From Athripsodes cinereus (Eukaryota > Arthropoda > Insecta > Trichoptera > Leptoceridae): a stretch of DNA of 64,000 nucleotides. Below, piece after piece: positions 59,901 through 64,000 of the stretch. Position 1 is the stretch's first letter, and every line of letters starts with the position of its first letter. The notes under the pieces are model-generated. The model did no database searches. It was not told where the DNA came from and worked only from the letters and a program-made list of their open reading frames with translations. The stretch is from positions 4,947,122-5,011,121 of the forward strand of contig OX388327.1 in assembly GCA_947579605.1 (NCBI GenBank), in the 5' to 3' direction. A program made the translations under genes and the position numbers.

Positions 59901-60337
59901 ATTTTAAGCTCCAAGCTTAATTGAAGGCTGGTTATTACAAAGGTGCTAAGTATCAAAAATTTCAAAAATGAGTTTTTACTCCCAATCGGTGTTAAACATA
60001 AAGGCCAATAAACATACAAAGTTGCAATGTGATTGAACAACATAGTGTACTTCAAACTTCATCCAATAGATAATAATACTTTTGCTACATTGCTCTACTG
60101 TTCCCCTTACTTCCTTTCACATTTTCTTGGTTTTATGCTCCAGACACCACTTAACACCTTTGTAATAACCAGCCTTCAATAAGATTAGTTTTAAATTTCC
60201 GAGATGGGCTTTCATGTTAGGTCTGACTTTTAAGAGAAGGAGGGGGCAGCTTCTGACTTCAATACGGAATTATTTTATTATTTAAAATAAAATATTGTTG
60301 ACTTACCTCCTCAACTGTTAACGGCAGCGGTAAACGG
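34874..60337 (-). CDS. vib: Class I phosphatidylinositol transfer protein (PITP alpha/beta type), seven exons, initiator exon missing
   Basis: Soluble START-fold carrier that exchanges phosphatidylinositol and phosphatidylcholine between membranes and supports phosphoinositide synthesis. Exons are 60307-60337, 54557-54668, 41323-41474, 39523-39600, 37302-37532, 35526-35584 and 34874-35012. They join in frame to 266 residues plus a TAA stop. Family members are about 270, so only about 6-7 N-terminal residues are absent. Visible landmarks are [33 protein letters not shown] (with the Thr and Lys equivalent to lipid-contacting Thr59/Lys61 of mammalian PITP), AWNAYPYC (Asn90 and Cys95 equivalents), [13 protein letters not shown] (the WW membrane-docking pair is WF here) and the C-terminal [17 protein letters not shown] helix. 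Drosophila vibrator is the likely orthologue. AATAAA overlaps the stop codon, but no well-placed poly(A) signal is obvious downstream. Introns of 0.5-13 kb are transposon-rich. Confidence 0.97.
35095..35170 (+). repeat. LINE family L1a tail with (GATA)n
   Basis: GGCGTTCTGTTCTCTCTGCC then CCCACTTGGGATACGGCATG, ending in GATAGATAG. This is the 3' terminus shared with the other L1a copies. Confidence 0.65.
35375..35470 (+). repeat. Dispersed repeat family H, copy 2
   Basis: GGGATTGGTGAACGCACCAT and CAGCTTAAGCCGATTCGTAA match the copy at 10150. It lies in a PITP intron. Confidence 0.55.
35526..35584 (-). CDS. vib: PITP exon 7
   Basis: 19 codons plus two bases, from [19 protein letters not shown], with a split Arg codon. 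The acceptor is TTTCAG and the donor GTGAG. It corresponds to the E(R/N)RLFTNFHRQ region of the family. Confidence 0.95.
36063..36890 (-). mobile_element. piggyBac-type deletion derivative retaining transposase N-terminus
   Basis: Ends CCTGTTAACCGGGG and, inverted, CCTGTTAACCGAGC. They are flanked by TTAA (36059-36062) and TTAG (36891-36894), the latter one base from TTAA. A minus-strand frame starting at 36300 reads [20 protein letters not shown], then SSSSESEW. The acidic, Ser-rich, SDxE start is typical of piggyBac transposases. The frame ends after about 38 residues and no catalytic domain exists. A SINE-B copy (36470-36640) is nested between the right end and this start. An internally deleted element is the simplest reading. 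Confidence 0.75.
36470..36640 (+). repeat. tRNA-headed SINE, family B (copy 3), nested in a piggyBac derivative
   Basis: Full-length copy with GTCGGTAGCCTGGAGG head, GGTTCGATCCC B-box and poly-A tail. It sits inside the element at 36063-36890, so it arrived later than that element. Confidence 0.87.
37302..37532 (-). CDS. vib: PITP exon 6
   Basis: 77 codons, from [19 protein letters not shown] to VEFKWFGLQ. The acceptor is TTCTAG and the donor GTAAAT. Conserved IDIANDP, KTGRGP and CYKLV segments are present. The first residue is Pro where relatives usually have Val. Confidence 0.96.
37598..37956 (+). mobile_element. Helitron-like non-autonomous element, about 359 bp
   Basis: Starts TCTATATAAATAAAAATGAG, followed by AACTTGAGAACGGCTGAAC (a motif common in insect Helitron 5' ends). 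It ends CGGGTAGGAACGTCTAG. The 5' TC, the 3' CTAG and insertion between A and T without a target duplication all fit Helitrons. Non-coding. Confidence 0.75.
37957..39235. other. PITP intron stretch
   Basis: AT-rich. A family D scrap lies near 38085-38125 (GATGAGGCATACCACCCATC). A possible low-copy repeat with GTGGGGCTCCGG lies at about 38640-38880. Nothing else recognised. Confidence 0.45.
39236..39514 (-). pseudogene. Non-LTR retrotransposon fragment with C-terminal zinc knuckle
   Basis: Reads [16 protein letters not shown], then [18 protein letters not shown]: a Cx2Cx8Hx4C knuckle after a TGH(Y/C)RL motif. That arrangement follows the RNase H domain in several insect LINE clades. The fragment has lost the reverse transcriptase and degenerates on both sides. 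It lies immediately next to PITP exon 5. Confidence 0.7.
39523..39600 (-). CDS. vib: PITP exon 5
   Basis: 26 codons, from [15 protein letters not shown] to DEGDTEN. The acceptor is TCCAG and the donor GTAAGT. It matches the family segment between the RT(V/I)(L/I)T strand and the VHEL region. Confidence 0.94.
39645..39753 (-). repeat. SINE family B, 5'-truncated copy
   Basis: Only the body and A-rich tail remain (GATATATCTGG to AGTTTGCCAGC). The tRNA head is missing, which is consistent with 5' truncation during retrotransposition. Confidence 0.75.
39756..41160. other. PITP intron stretch
   Basis: AT-rich. A diverged copy of the 22.5-kb dispersed scrap lies at about 40430-40465 (TTATGGCATAACATCCTACA). 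Family D scraps lie near 41235-41300, just before exon 4 (GTTAATCTGCTGACTACCCC). No gene. Confidence 0.45.
41323..41474 (-). CDS. vib: PITP exon 4
   Basis: Two bases completing Gly, then 50 codons from [15 protein letters not shown] to [10 protein letters not shown]. The acceptor is TTTTAG and the donor GTAAGT. It carries lipid-binding positions (Thr, Lys, Asn) and the buried Cys. Confidence 0.97.
41540..41860 (+). pseudogene. LINE remnant interrupted by an assembly gap
   Basis: Before the gap the plus strand reads [18 protein letters not shown], the usual GRxxxSWLRN motif after a LINE reverse transcriptase. After the gap GCCCGACTGTACGCAGTGAA continues without clear homology. The tail region (41880-41930) shares CATGCATTTC and GAAAATTAGATCAT with 49610-49640. 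Confidence 0.6.
41600..41799. other. Assembly gap (200 Ns)
   Basis: Exactly 200 unknown bases, so the length is probably a placeholder. It lies in a PITP intron 125 bases upstream of exon 4 on the coding strand. Confidence 0.99.
41934..41961. repeat. (AT)n microsatellite
   Basis: About 14 uninterrupted AT dinucleotides. Confidence 0.9.
42295..42535 (+). repeat. Repeat family K fragment
   Basis: TGTCAGAGCAAAACTACACT and GTCATTTTTCAGTATTGCCA begin it. ATGTAAAAATGGCGTCATTT lies near the end, matching the 13.3-kb copy. Confidence 0.55.
42566..42802 (-). repeat. tRNA-headed SINE, family A (copy 2)
   Basis: Inverted copy of the unit at 8862. It has ATAAACAATTCACACAGTTT at the tail side and GAATCGAACCCGGGACC at the tRNA-like head. 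It lies in a PITP intron. Confidence 0.83.
43107..43225. repeat. Palindromic MITE family M, copy 1
   Basis: CCCCCTAGACAAATTGTACT and GTCGATCGACTAC are mirrored by GTAGTCGATCGACAAG and GCTTGTCTAGGGGG. A relative lies at 57448-57605. Confidence 0.78.
43395..43625 (-). pseudogene. LINE family L1a tail, nested in hAT-type element
   Basis: Inverted family text: CCTCACGCCGTATCTCAAGT, AGAGAACAGAATGCC, then counterparts of [19 protein letters not shown] and WLDQIL, ending near the YLSERGG region. Frameshifted. Confidence 0.7.
44000..44420 (-). pseudogene. CR1-like LINE C-terminus, frameshifted
   Basis: Two overlapping minus frames read [20 protein letters not shown] and [12 protein letters not shown], then [20 protein letters not shown] and [10 protein letters not shown]. 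The same order occurs in the better copy at 46653. A small insertion with poly-A text (near 44300) breaks the frame. Confidence 0.75.
44522..44778 (+). repeat. Repeat family D, reference copy
   Basis: Runs from TATCCCATGGAGCACCCGGT through TGGTCTCCCACTCTTCTCC, GAGGTATGCCACCCATCCTG, CTGCTGGCTACCCCACTTG and GATATGCCGTGATGGTATAG to a (TAG)n tail. At least seven full or partial copies exist in the window. The tail resembles that of LINE family L1a. Confidence 0.85.
45170..45530 (-). pseudogene. LINE family L1a C-terminus, best-preserved copy
   Basis: 105-codon frame: [74 protein letters not shown] and a terminal VLSAYPSWD. This is the region after the reverse transcriptase in an insect non-LTR element. 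The (ATAG)n tail lies at the low-coordinate end. No catalytic domain, so inert. Confidence 0.78.
45905..46560 (+). repeat. Repeated LINE-tail fragments (three related segments)
   Basis: CTTTCACAATACACGGTTCC (about 45963), CTTTCACAATACACTGTTCC (about 46295) and CTTTCACAATACACTGTTTC (about 46417) head three related segments. The first ends in a frame reading [20 protein letters not shown] then [11 protein letters not shown], a LINE-like C-terminus. Family F text overlaps. Confidence 0.6.
46653..46967 (-). pseudogene. CR1-like LINE C-terminus, 104-codon frame
   Basis: Reads [64 protein letters not shown] and FKNGLDSV. The RRxRGDL..VYK and (R/N)xFxxRVVxxWNxLP motifs are typical of CR1-type LINE C-termini. 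The frame is intact, but catalytic parts are missing. Confidence 0.82.
47455..47620. repeat. Foldback element family G, palindromic copy 3
   Basis: Same arms (AATAAAACAAGCGTTTTATT, GAGAGAGACG) as copy 1 but with a shorter centre. It is followed by the conserved CTACCTAAACACCGACACAG flank. Confidence 0.87.
47830..48060 (-). pseudogene. LINE C-terminus remnant with 3'UTR
   Basis: The minus frame includes [20 protein letters not shown], then [20 protein letters not shown] before a stop, with a GATGCGCCGTTTTGTGG-like 3'UTR and an (ATT)n tail. It resembles the 9.6-kb copy in layout (RLP..., FKxxLKTxLFK). Confidence 0.65.
48065..49085. other. PITP intron stretch
   Basis: Fragments of family F occur near 48240-48310 (TGTTACATTGTGTAAATATG). 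AATGGGT/GGTAAAT minor tandem text lies at 48395-48450. No gene recognised. Confidence 0.45.
49090..49335 (+). pseudogene. LINE family L1a tail
   Basis: Reads [31 protein letters not shown], then an in-frame [23 protein letters not shown] and TWDTA, ending in (GATA)n. Decayed but clearly the same family as 45170. Confidence 0.72.
49340..50590. other. PITP intron stretch
   Basis: AT-rich. LINE-tail text shared with 41.9 kb occurs at about 49600-49640. A weak SINE-B-like scrap occurs near 50470-50560 (AAACCCAAATACACCCTCAC). No gene. Confidence 0.45.
50597..51523. repeat. Tandem array, 180-bp unit, four copies, first one split by a MITE
   Basis: CCACCGACATTGTCAAAACA starts units at 50597, 50988, 51168 and 51348 (ATTAT in the last). 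Units 2-4 are almost identical and 180 bp long. Unit 1 is more diverged and 211 bp longer. That is accounted for by a 213-bp insertion at 50663 and a 2-bp deletion. Confidence 0.93.
50663..50872. mobile_element. Foldback MITE, 210 bp, CAG target duplication
   Basis: Ends CAGGGTTACTCTTGACAAAA and, inverted, CAGGGCTATTCTTGATAAAA. Arms of about 95 bp include GATCTTGATCATACGACGCA. CAG flanks both sides. The uninterrupted units at 51054, 51234 and 51414 show the empty site. Confidence 0.88.
51903..52940. repeat. Dispersed repeat family P, split by a piggyBac-type element
   Basis: CGATAAACTCGCCCATTGTG and ATGATAATTATTGGTATTTA lie left of the insertion, GCACAATAAAGTTTATTATT right of it. The uninterrupted copy is at 58281-58390. 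Confidence 0.8.
51983..52911. mobile_element. piggyBac-type non-autonomous element, 929 bp
   Basis: Starts CCTTTTGATTTCCGAGCC after TTAA (51979-51982). It ends, inverted, CCCTTTCGAATCCACAGCC before TTGA (52912-52915). The empty copy of the host repeat at 58352-58355 has a single TTAA at this point. TTAA targeting and CCC(T)TTT ends are piggyBac hallmarks. No transposase inside. Confidence 0.82.
52966..53333. mobile_element. Foldback MITE, 368 bp, TA target duplication
   Basis: Ends TCCCCTATTCTACCTATATT and, inverted, CCCCCTATTCTATATTGATT, with TA on both sides. Arms of about 150 bp are highly similar (ACATTCGTATTCTATATGAT, TACAAGTTGTATATAATTCT). A fragment of the middle (TTCTATTTCATTTTTATTGT) recurs near 51880. 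Confidence 0.85.
53350..53445 (+). repeat. Repeat family D, 5' fragment
   Basis: TATCCCGTGACGTCCCCGAT, GATCTCTCACTCATTTCCGC and AACCTGTAAAAGG match the family D start. Confidence 0.65.
53690..54240 (-). repeat. Family F copy with chance 132-codon frame
   Basis: Inverted family F text (ATTCTGGACATTCTCAAAAC, CATCATCTCTTCTATATTAC). The frame 53791-54189 contains FSCPRCQNN, but it spans the dispersed repeat and has no family match I recognise, so I do not call a gene. Confidence 0.45.
54557..54668 (-). CDS. vib: PITP exon 3
   Basis: 37 codons plus one base, from [18 protein letters not shown] to KDYPLL. The acceptor is TTTCAG and the donor GTGAGT. It contains the family-invariant [10 protein letters not shown] loop. 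Confidence 0.96.
54770..54870 (+). repeat. Fragment related to the 10.9-kb foldback element
   Basis: CCTGATGATGGGATCGAAAG and GTGATTAATTAAGTCAATGT parallel CCTGATGATGGAGTCGAGAG and AAGTTAATAAAGTCACTAGG at 11146-11210. Confidence 0.55.
54880..55590. other. PITP intron stretch
   Basis: Phrases of the type ATCGACTGTGCTCAGGACAA occur at 54918 and, inverted, near 55458 (TTGTCCTGAGCACAGTCGAT), about 540 bp apart. They may be ends of an undefined inverted-repeat element. A LINE L1a scrap lies at 55500-55565. No gene. Confidence 0.5.
55600..56095 (+). pseudogene. RTE/Jockey-like LINE C-terminus and 3' end
   Basis: The 118-codon frame reads [60 protein letters not shown] and [14 protein letters not shown]. 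WCWRxLLRIPW...FGHIxRR...EGxRxRGRxPTRWSD is a standard post-reverse-transcriptase signature of insect LINEs. The 3' end has CAATAAAG and (TTA)n. 5'-truncated; catalytic domains are missing. Confidence 0.85.
56095..56165 (+). repeat. LINE family L1a tail scrap with (GATA)n
   Basis: TATAGCATTCTATTCTCTAT, CGTACCCCACTTGGCACAAA, then GATAGATAGAT. Confidence 0.55.
56165..56275 (+). repeat. SINE family A, tail fragment
   Basis: GAGCACCCATATTCAAGAAT through TTGGAACTAGTTTGATCTG and ATTGTCTATACATATTATG match the family A tail. The head is absent. Confidence 0.55.
56280..57445. other. PITP intron, AT-rich stretch
   Basis: Very AT-rich with (CATA)n near 56410. Short open frames occur but nothing recognisable. 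No repeats that I could match elsewhere. Confidence 0.5.
57448..57605. repeat. Palindromic MITE family M, copy 2
   Basis: GTAGACAAACCGTACTGAAC and GATCGACTAC are mirrored by TAAGTACGGTTTGTCTAGG. The end motif CTAGACAA and the CGATCGACTAC core match copy 1, but the arms are more diverged. Confidence 0.7.
57610..58280. other. PITP intron stretch with LINE-like scrap
   Basis: (AAAT)n tails near 57620 and 57665 follow GTCTGGCCGTGAAT text, which is also seen at 37085, so they are LINE ends. GCGGTGGACAGGGATCTCTG (about 58121) is GC-richer and may be another element. No gene is supported. Confidence 0.4.
58281..58390 (+). repeat. Repeat family P, uninterrupted copy
   Basis: Matches both flanks of the 51983-52911 insertion and ends in (TTA)n. 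It provides the empty site. Confidence 0.8.
58440..59030 (-). pseudogene. LINE family L1a 3' part, interrupted by a retro-insertion
   Basis: The minus frame at 58834-59028 reads VRMxxxGS-type text ending [20 protein letters not shown] and [14 protein letters not shown]. The family tail (inverted GTCCCTATTGGGGTAGGC) lies at 58440-58538. A 184-bp insertion at 58539-58722 splits it. Frameshifted. Confidence 0.72.
58539..58722 (+). mobile_element. Short retro-inserted sequence, 184 bp, within a LINE remnant
   Basis: Flanked by ATTCAT on both sides (58533-58538, 58723-58728), exactly where other L1a copies are continuous. It ends AAAAATTGAAATAAATA, like a processed 3' end. The interior is unidentified. 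Confidence 0.7.
59060..60300. other. PITP intron 2, remaining stretch
   Basis: A family D scrap lies near 59400-59450 (GTGAGTTCGCTGACTACCTC). TTGAAGGCTGGTTATTACAA (59923) is mirrored by GGTAATAACCAGCCTTCAA-like text near 60160, suggesting a 250-bp inverted repeat. No gene. Confidence 0.5.
60307..60337 (-). CDS. vib: PITP exon 2
   Basis: 31 bases: one base completing a preceding codon, then [10 protein letters not shown]. The acceptor is a poly-T tract with CAG (60338-60340) and the donor GTAAGT. The leading C fits the end of a Tyr or Phe codon, as expected from a KEY/KEF exon 1. Confidence 0.9.
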
Positions 60338-60514
60338 CTGAAAAAAAAATGGAAAAAAATAATATTAGTAACAGTTTCATAGATTGAAAAGAAAATAACC
60401 ATAAAATTAATCAAAAAGATAATTCTGATAAGAGTCGAAAAATAATACTCCATAAGCAAACAACTCAAAATTTTACAAATTGAGCTTTTTGGATTATCAC
60501 ATAACTATGCACAG

Positions 60515-60898
60515 TAGAGATGCGCTGAGTAAAAGTTTTACGGAGTAACCGAATATTACTCAGTTTAATGTTTACCAAAGCGAGTACTTAGTCAAGTTAC
60601 TCGGTTCCATACAAATGCTCTGGAATGTGAAAACAAGTTTAAACAGGTCCTTGACACCCCTCCAAATATGAAGTTACTTTTTTAGTTACTAAGTACATAC
60701 CTACATATTTTTTTTAATAAATACTCATTATTTTACTAATAAAAAGTTTATTTTTATTATATTTCTCACACAACTATATTTCTTTATTTAAATTATGTAC
60801 TCAGCACTTGAATAGAGTAATTTGGCCGAGTATGAGTATTTAAAAAACATTGAATATGGCGAGTACCAAGAAGTAACCGAATACTAGGCGAACCTCTA
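60515..60898. mobile_element. hAT-type MITE, about 384 bp
   Basis: Ends TAGAGATGCGCTGAGTAA and, inverted, TAGAGGTTCGCCTAGTATTC. They resemble the 21552 element's TAGAGATGC terminus. Flanks ATGCACAG and ATACATAG match at 6 of 8, an aged duplication. It lies just upstream of PITP exon 2. Confidence 0.7.
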
Positions 60899-61050
60899 AT
60901 ACATAGAAAGCGATATAAATTTCATACTACAAATTTAAAAAAATTATATTTAATATTTTTTTATATTAGAACACATTGTTTGTGGTTTTTATTGACCATC
61001 GCAGTAGTAACATTGAAAATTTAACATCACATTTCTACATACTAGAAATT

Positions 61051-61580
61051 TATCCCGTGGAGCACTCGGTAAAGAATTGGTCTCCCACTCTTCTCTGTAA
61101 GTTTTTGAGTGTCCTGTAAAAGGCAGGTGTTCGAAAAAATAAGACAATTTACATTTTAAATTCAGCGATGAAGTTTGCCACCCATCCTGAATGTCTTGAT
61201 TTTATATTGGTACGGAGAAGACAGCTTGCATGTTTTATATTTTGCACATCACATTGGCTAAAAGCTGTAATGATGTGCAAAGTAGCTTTAAAGAGAATAA
61301 TAATAATATGCAGCTGAGGCCTGAGTCAACAACACACTATCGCGTCACGTTCCCGCTCCGCTAGCGTTCGTATGCAGACGATGGTGCGCCAAAGTGTTAA
61401 TTTTCGTAACTATTGTGTATCTTAGCAACGAAATTGACACTTGCTTGCAACATCGTCTGCACCCGAACGCTAACGGAGCGGGAGCGTGATACGAAAGTGT
61501 GTTGTTGACTCAGGCCTCTGGTCTGCTGGCTACCCCACTTGTGGGATATGCCGTGATGGTATTGTAGTAGTAGTAGTAAT
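61051..61580 (+). repeat. Repeat family D, copy with two nested insertions
   Basis: Follows the 44522 copy closely but is interrupted at 61241-61310 (70 bp) and by the MITE at 61318-61517. The (TAG)n tail is retained. Confidence 0.85.
61318..61517. mobile_element. Foldback MITE, 200 bp, CTG target duplication
   Basis: Ends AGGCCTGAGTCAACAACACA and its inverse TGTTGTTGACTCAGGCCT. Arms include TCCCGCTCCG(C/T)TAGCGTTCG. CTG flanks both sides. The empty site GCAGCTGGTCTG is seen at 44.7 kb. The core resembles the 5803-6012 MITE. Confidence 0.88.
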
Positions 61581-61847
61581 TGTTGACTTATGGATCTGGG
61601 GGAGACACATCTCCTAATAAATTAATTCATTGTCACTTTGGAGGATTATAATAATAATAAATACATTATATGCAGTTGCTATCTATAGTGACAATGTCTG
61701 TGTTTACACAGCTGATGTCAGATCAGCCTTAATCAATTCATATTCCACGTCACGCGCCACATATTCGCCAAACTAACAAACGTCAAGGTTTCCGATTATT
61801 ACGTACTATTAAAACACAGACAAATTATCTATGTGAAAAAAAATTGT

Positions 61848-63436
61848 GGGTTATTCCGTGTCAAATCATCACACTGATTCAGACTTGATGTCTCAGATTT
61901 TCATGATTTTTTTTATACAGCAATATATCATAGACTTATGAAAAAATACCAAATTTCAGCTATGTAGCACAATTATTTTTGAAGTTATTAATTTTTAAAG
62001 TTTTCAATTTTTATGAAAAAATCTCATGTCTTGGCACCTTTGGATGCCTATAGACTGGCAACCAGTGATGATATAAACCTGGGAGAGGTCTCGTTTTAAA
62101 GCTGTTGAATGGGGCTTTAATCTGATGTGCCACAGGATAGGGGTCACGGTTTGAAAAAAAATTTAAATTTTAAAATTAAATTTTAAAAATTAAATTTTTC
62201 AAAAAGTGACAATTTTAAAAATTCCAAAAAATTGTCAAAAATAGTTTGTAATGTATTGATACATATGCCAAAATTCTATTATGGGATCTCAATGGGATCA
62301 CGAGATACAGGGCTTCAGAAATGCATGCATCGTGATTTTGCGTGTTTTGACACCTTTGGATGACTATAGACTGGCAACCAATGATGATATAAACCTGGGA
62401 GTGGTCTTATTTTAAAGCGGTTGAATAGGGCTTTACTATGATATGCCACAAGATAGGGGTTAAATTTAAAAAAAAAAAATTAAATTTAAATTTTTCTAAA
62501 AATGGCAATTTTAAAAATTAAAAAAATTCACAAAAAAAGTTTGTGATGTCTTAAAACATATATTAAAATTTTATCATGGGATCTCAATGGGATCAGGAGA
62601 TACAGGGCTTCAGAAATACACGCATCGTAAAATACACGCAATTTCACGATGCATGCATTTCTGAAGCCCTGTATCTCCTGATCCCATTGAGATCCCATGA
62701 TAAAATTTTATTATATGTATTAAAACATTATAAACTTTTTTTGAGAATTTTTTTAAATTTTAAAATTGCCATTTTTAGAAAAATTTAAATTTAATTTTTT
62801 TTTTATATAATTTAACCCCTATCTTGTGGCATATCATAGTAAAGCCCTATTCAACCGCTTTAAAATAAGACCACTCGTAGGTTTATATCATCATTGGTTG
62901 CCAGTCTATAGGCATCCAAAGGTGTCAAAACACGCAATATCACGATGCATGCATTTCTGAAGCCCTGTATCTCCTGATCCCATTGAGATCCCATAATAGA
63001 ATTTTGGCATATGTATCAGTACATTACAAACTATTTTTGACAATTTTTTGGAATTTTTAAAATTGTCACTTTTTGAAAAATTTAATTTTTAAAATTTAAT
63101 TTTAAAATTTAAATTTTTTTACAAATTGTGACCCCTATCCTGTGACACATCAGATTAAAGCCCCATTCAACAGCTTTAAAACGAGACCTCTCCCAGGTTT
63201 ACATCATCACTGGTTGCCAGTCTATAGGCATCCAAAGGTGCCAAGACATGAGATTTTTTCATAAAAATTGAAAACTTTAAAAATTGATAACTTCAAAAAT
63301 AATTGTGCTACATAGGTGAAATTTGGTATTTTTTCATAAGTCTATGATATATTGCTGCATAAAAAAAATCATGAAAATCTGAGACATCAAGTCTGAAAAT
63401 CTCCCAAAATTGTGTTGAATTGACACGGAATGACCC
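61848..63436. mobile_element. Giant foldback element, 1589 bp, about 790-bp arms
   Basis: Left end GGGTTATTCCGTGTCAA; right end, inverted, GGGTCATTCCGTGTCAA. TTGT flanks both sides (61844-61847, 63437-63440). The arms are very similar along their whole length and meet near 62640. Each arm holds two tandem units of about 310 bp that share CTATAGACTGGCAACCA, CTGTTGAATGGGGCTTTA-like text and GGGATCTCAATGGGATCA. No reading frame of note. Confidence 0.9.
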
Positions 63437-63519
63437 TTGTCACTTATGCACATTTATTAAAAAAAAAACAAATTGTTGGTTTTTGTACTTAAAATATAAA
63501 TCTCCATAATGATATTATA

Positions 63520-63640
63520 AAAAAAAACAAACGTTTTCTTTTACTGTATGTTCTTTTATCTATATTGAGAGAGACGTCTTTCGTCTTTAAAGGACATTGT
63601 CAATCTCCTAAACATCGATACAGTGAATAAATAAATACTT
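63520..63640 (+). repeat. Family G, single-arm (non-palindromic) copy
   Basis: Has GAGAGAGACGTCTTTCGTCT, GGACATTGTCAATCTCCTAA and CATCGATACAGTGAATAAAT once only. It shows the monomer from which the palindromic copies could be built. Confidence 0.75.
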
Positions 63641-64000
63641 AAATCTCCATTGTCGTATAAGTGAATACTTTTTTCATATGTTATGCAATACAACCATTCT
63701 TAAAAGTGAGATTAAAAAAACAAATTCCTTTTTGATATTTTGAATTTTTAAAACATAATCTCTTTTGTTCATTATGCAAACCAATGACTTTTATTTAGAA
63801 TGAATTGGAACACAAATGTTTTTTCCACTAAATAGGCTTCCGTTGTTGTTAAGATCACTTGTATCTCAATAACGAAACATTTACAAACTTCAAACTGACA
63901 ATATTAGATGTGGTTCATTGAACATCTAAAGGAGCATGGACAAATATGGTCGGTGTGCAAGAAAAAACTATCGAGTGGAATAACTGTATGTAATAAACAT
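63641..64000. other. Right edge, nothing recognised
   Basis: AT-rich. A possible KKEF-coding string near 63735 lacks an ATG and a fitting donor, so the PITP first exon is not placed here. The last bases (GGAATAACTGTATGTAATAA) may begin a family D piece. Confidence 0.4.

Noticed and set aside
63715..63745. PITP initiator exon candidate (IKKEF on the minus strand)
   Set aside because: No ATG in frame upstream, and the only nearby GT would leave the wrong phase.

Overview
This is AT-rich animal nuclear DNA, almost certainly from an arthropod and probably an insect. The genes have GT-AG introns, the two real protein-coding genes read most like insect orthologues, and the rest is packed with insect-type transposable elements: tRNA-headed SINEs, non-LTR retrotransposon tails, hAT, piggyBac and Helitron derivatives, and foldback MITEs. 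The species cannot be named from the sequence.

Two genes are present, both on the minus strand. (1) Positions 621-15226 (exon 2 runs to 15299) hold the 5' part of the AP-1/AP-2 beta-adaptin gene (AP-1-2beta type): seven coding exons giving the first 384 residues. The gene runs off the left edge. Its third intron is about 10.5 kb. (2) Positions 34874-60337 hold a class I phosphatidylinositol transfer protein (vibrator/PITPNA type): seven exons giving 266 residues and the stop codon. Only the short initiator exon of about 6-7 codons is missing, and it is not recognisable to the right within the window. Both products act in membrane traffic: clathrin adaptor coat assembly, and phosphoinositide supply to Golgi and plasma membranes. 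Nothing in the sequence suggests they are regulated together.

Layout. 1-15.3 kb: beta-adaptin exons with introns holding SINEs, LINE tails, foldback MITEs and four tandem-repeat blocks. 15.3-26 kb: a likely 5'UTR intron, then a transposon graveyard. It includes a hAT transposase C-terminus, an intact 158-codon reading frame joining a C2H2 finger to a piggyBac-type C-terminal zinc ribbon, three hAT-type elements with 8-bp target duplications, and a 1.6-kb TIR element. 26-34 kb: very AT-rich and without recognisable genes. 34-60.3 kb: the PITP gene, with a 32-bp minisatellite just past its stop codon. Its introns hold a Helitron, two piggyBac-type non-autonomous elements, a 200-N assembly gap and many LINE remnants. 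60.3-64 kb: upstream or 5'-intron sequence with a hAT-type element, a doubly interrupted repeat and a 1.59-kb giant palindrome.

Because several families occur more than once in the window, some insertions can be dissected by comparing filled and empty copies. That gives target-site duplications at 50.66, 51.98, 58.54 and 61.32 kb. The least explained structures are the 1.59-kb palindrome built of four approximately 310-bp units, the palindromic and single-arm forms of one foldback family, and the C2H2/piggyBac-ribbon reading frame.
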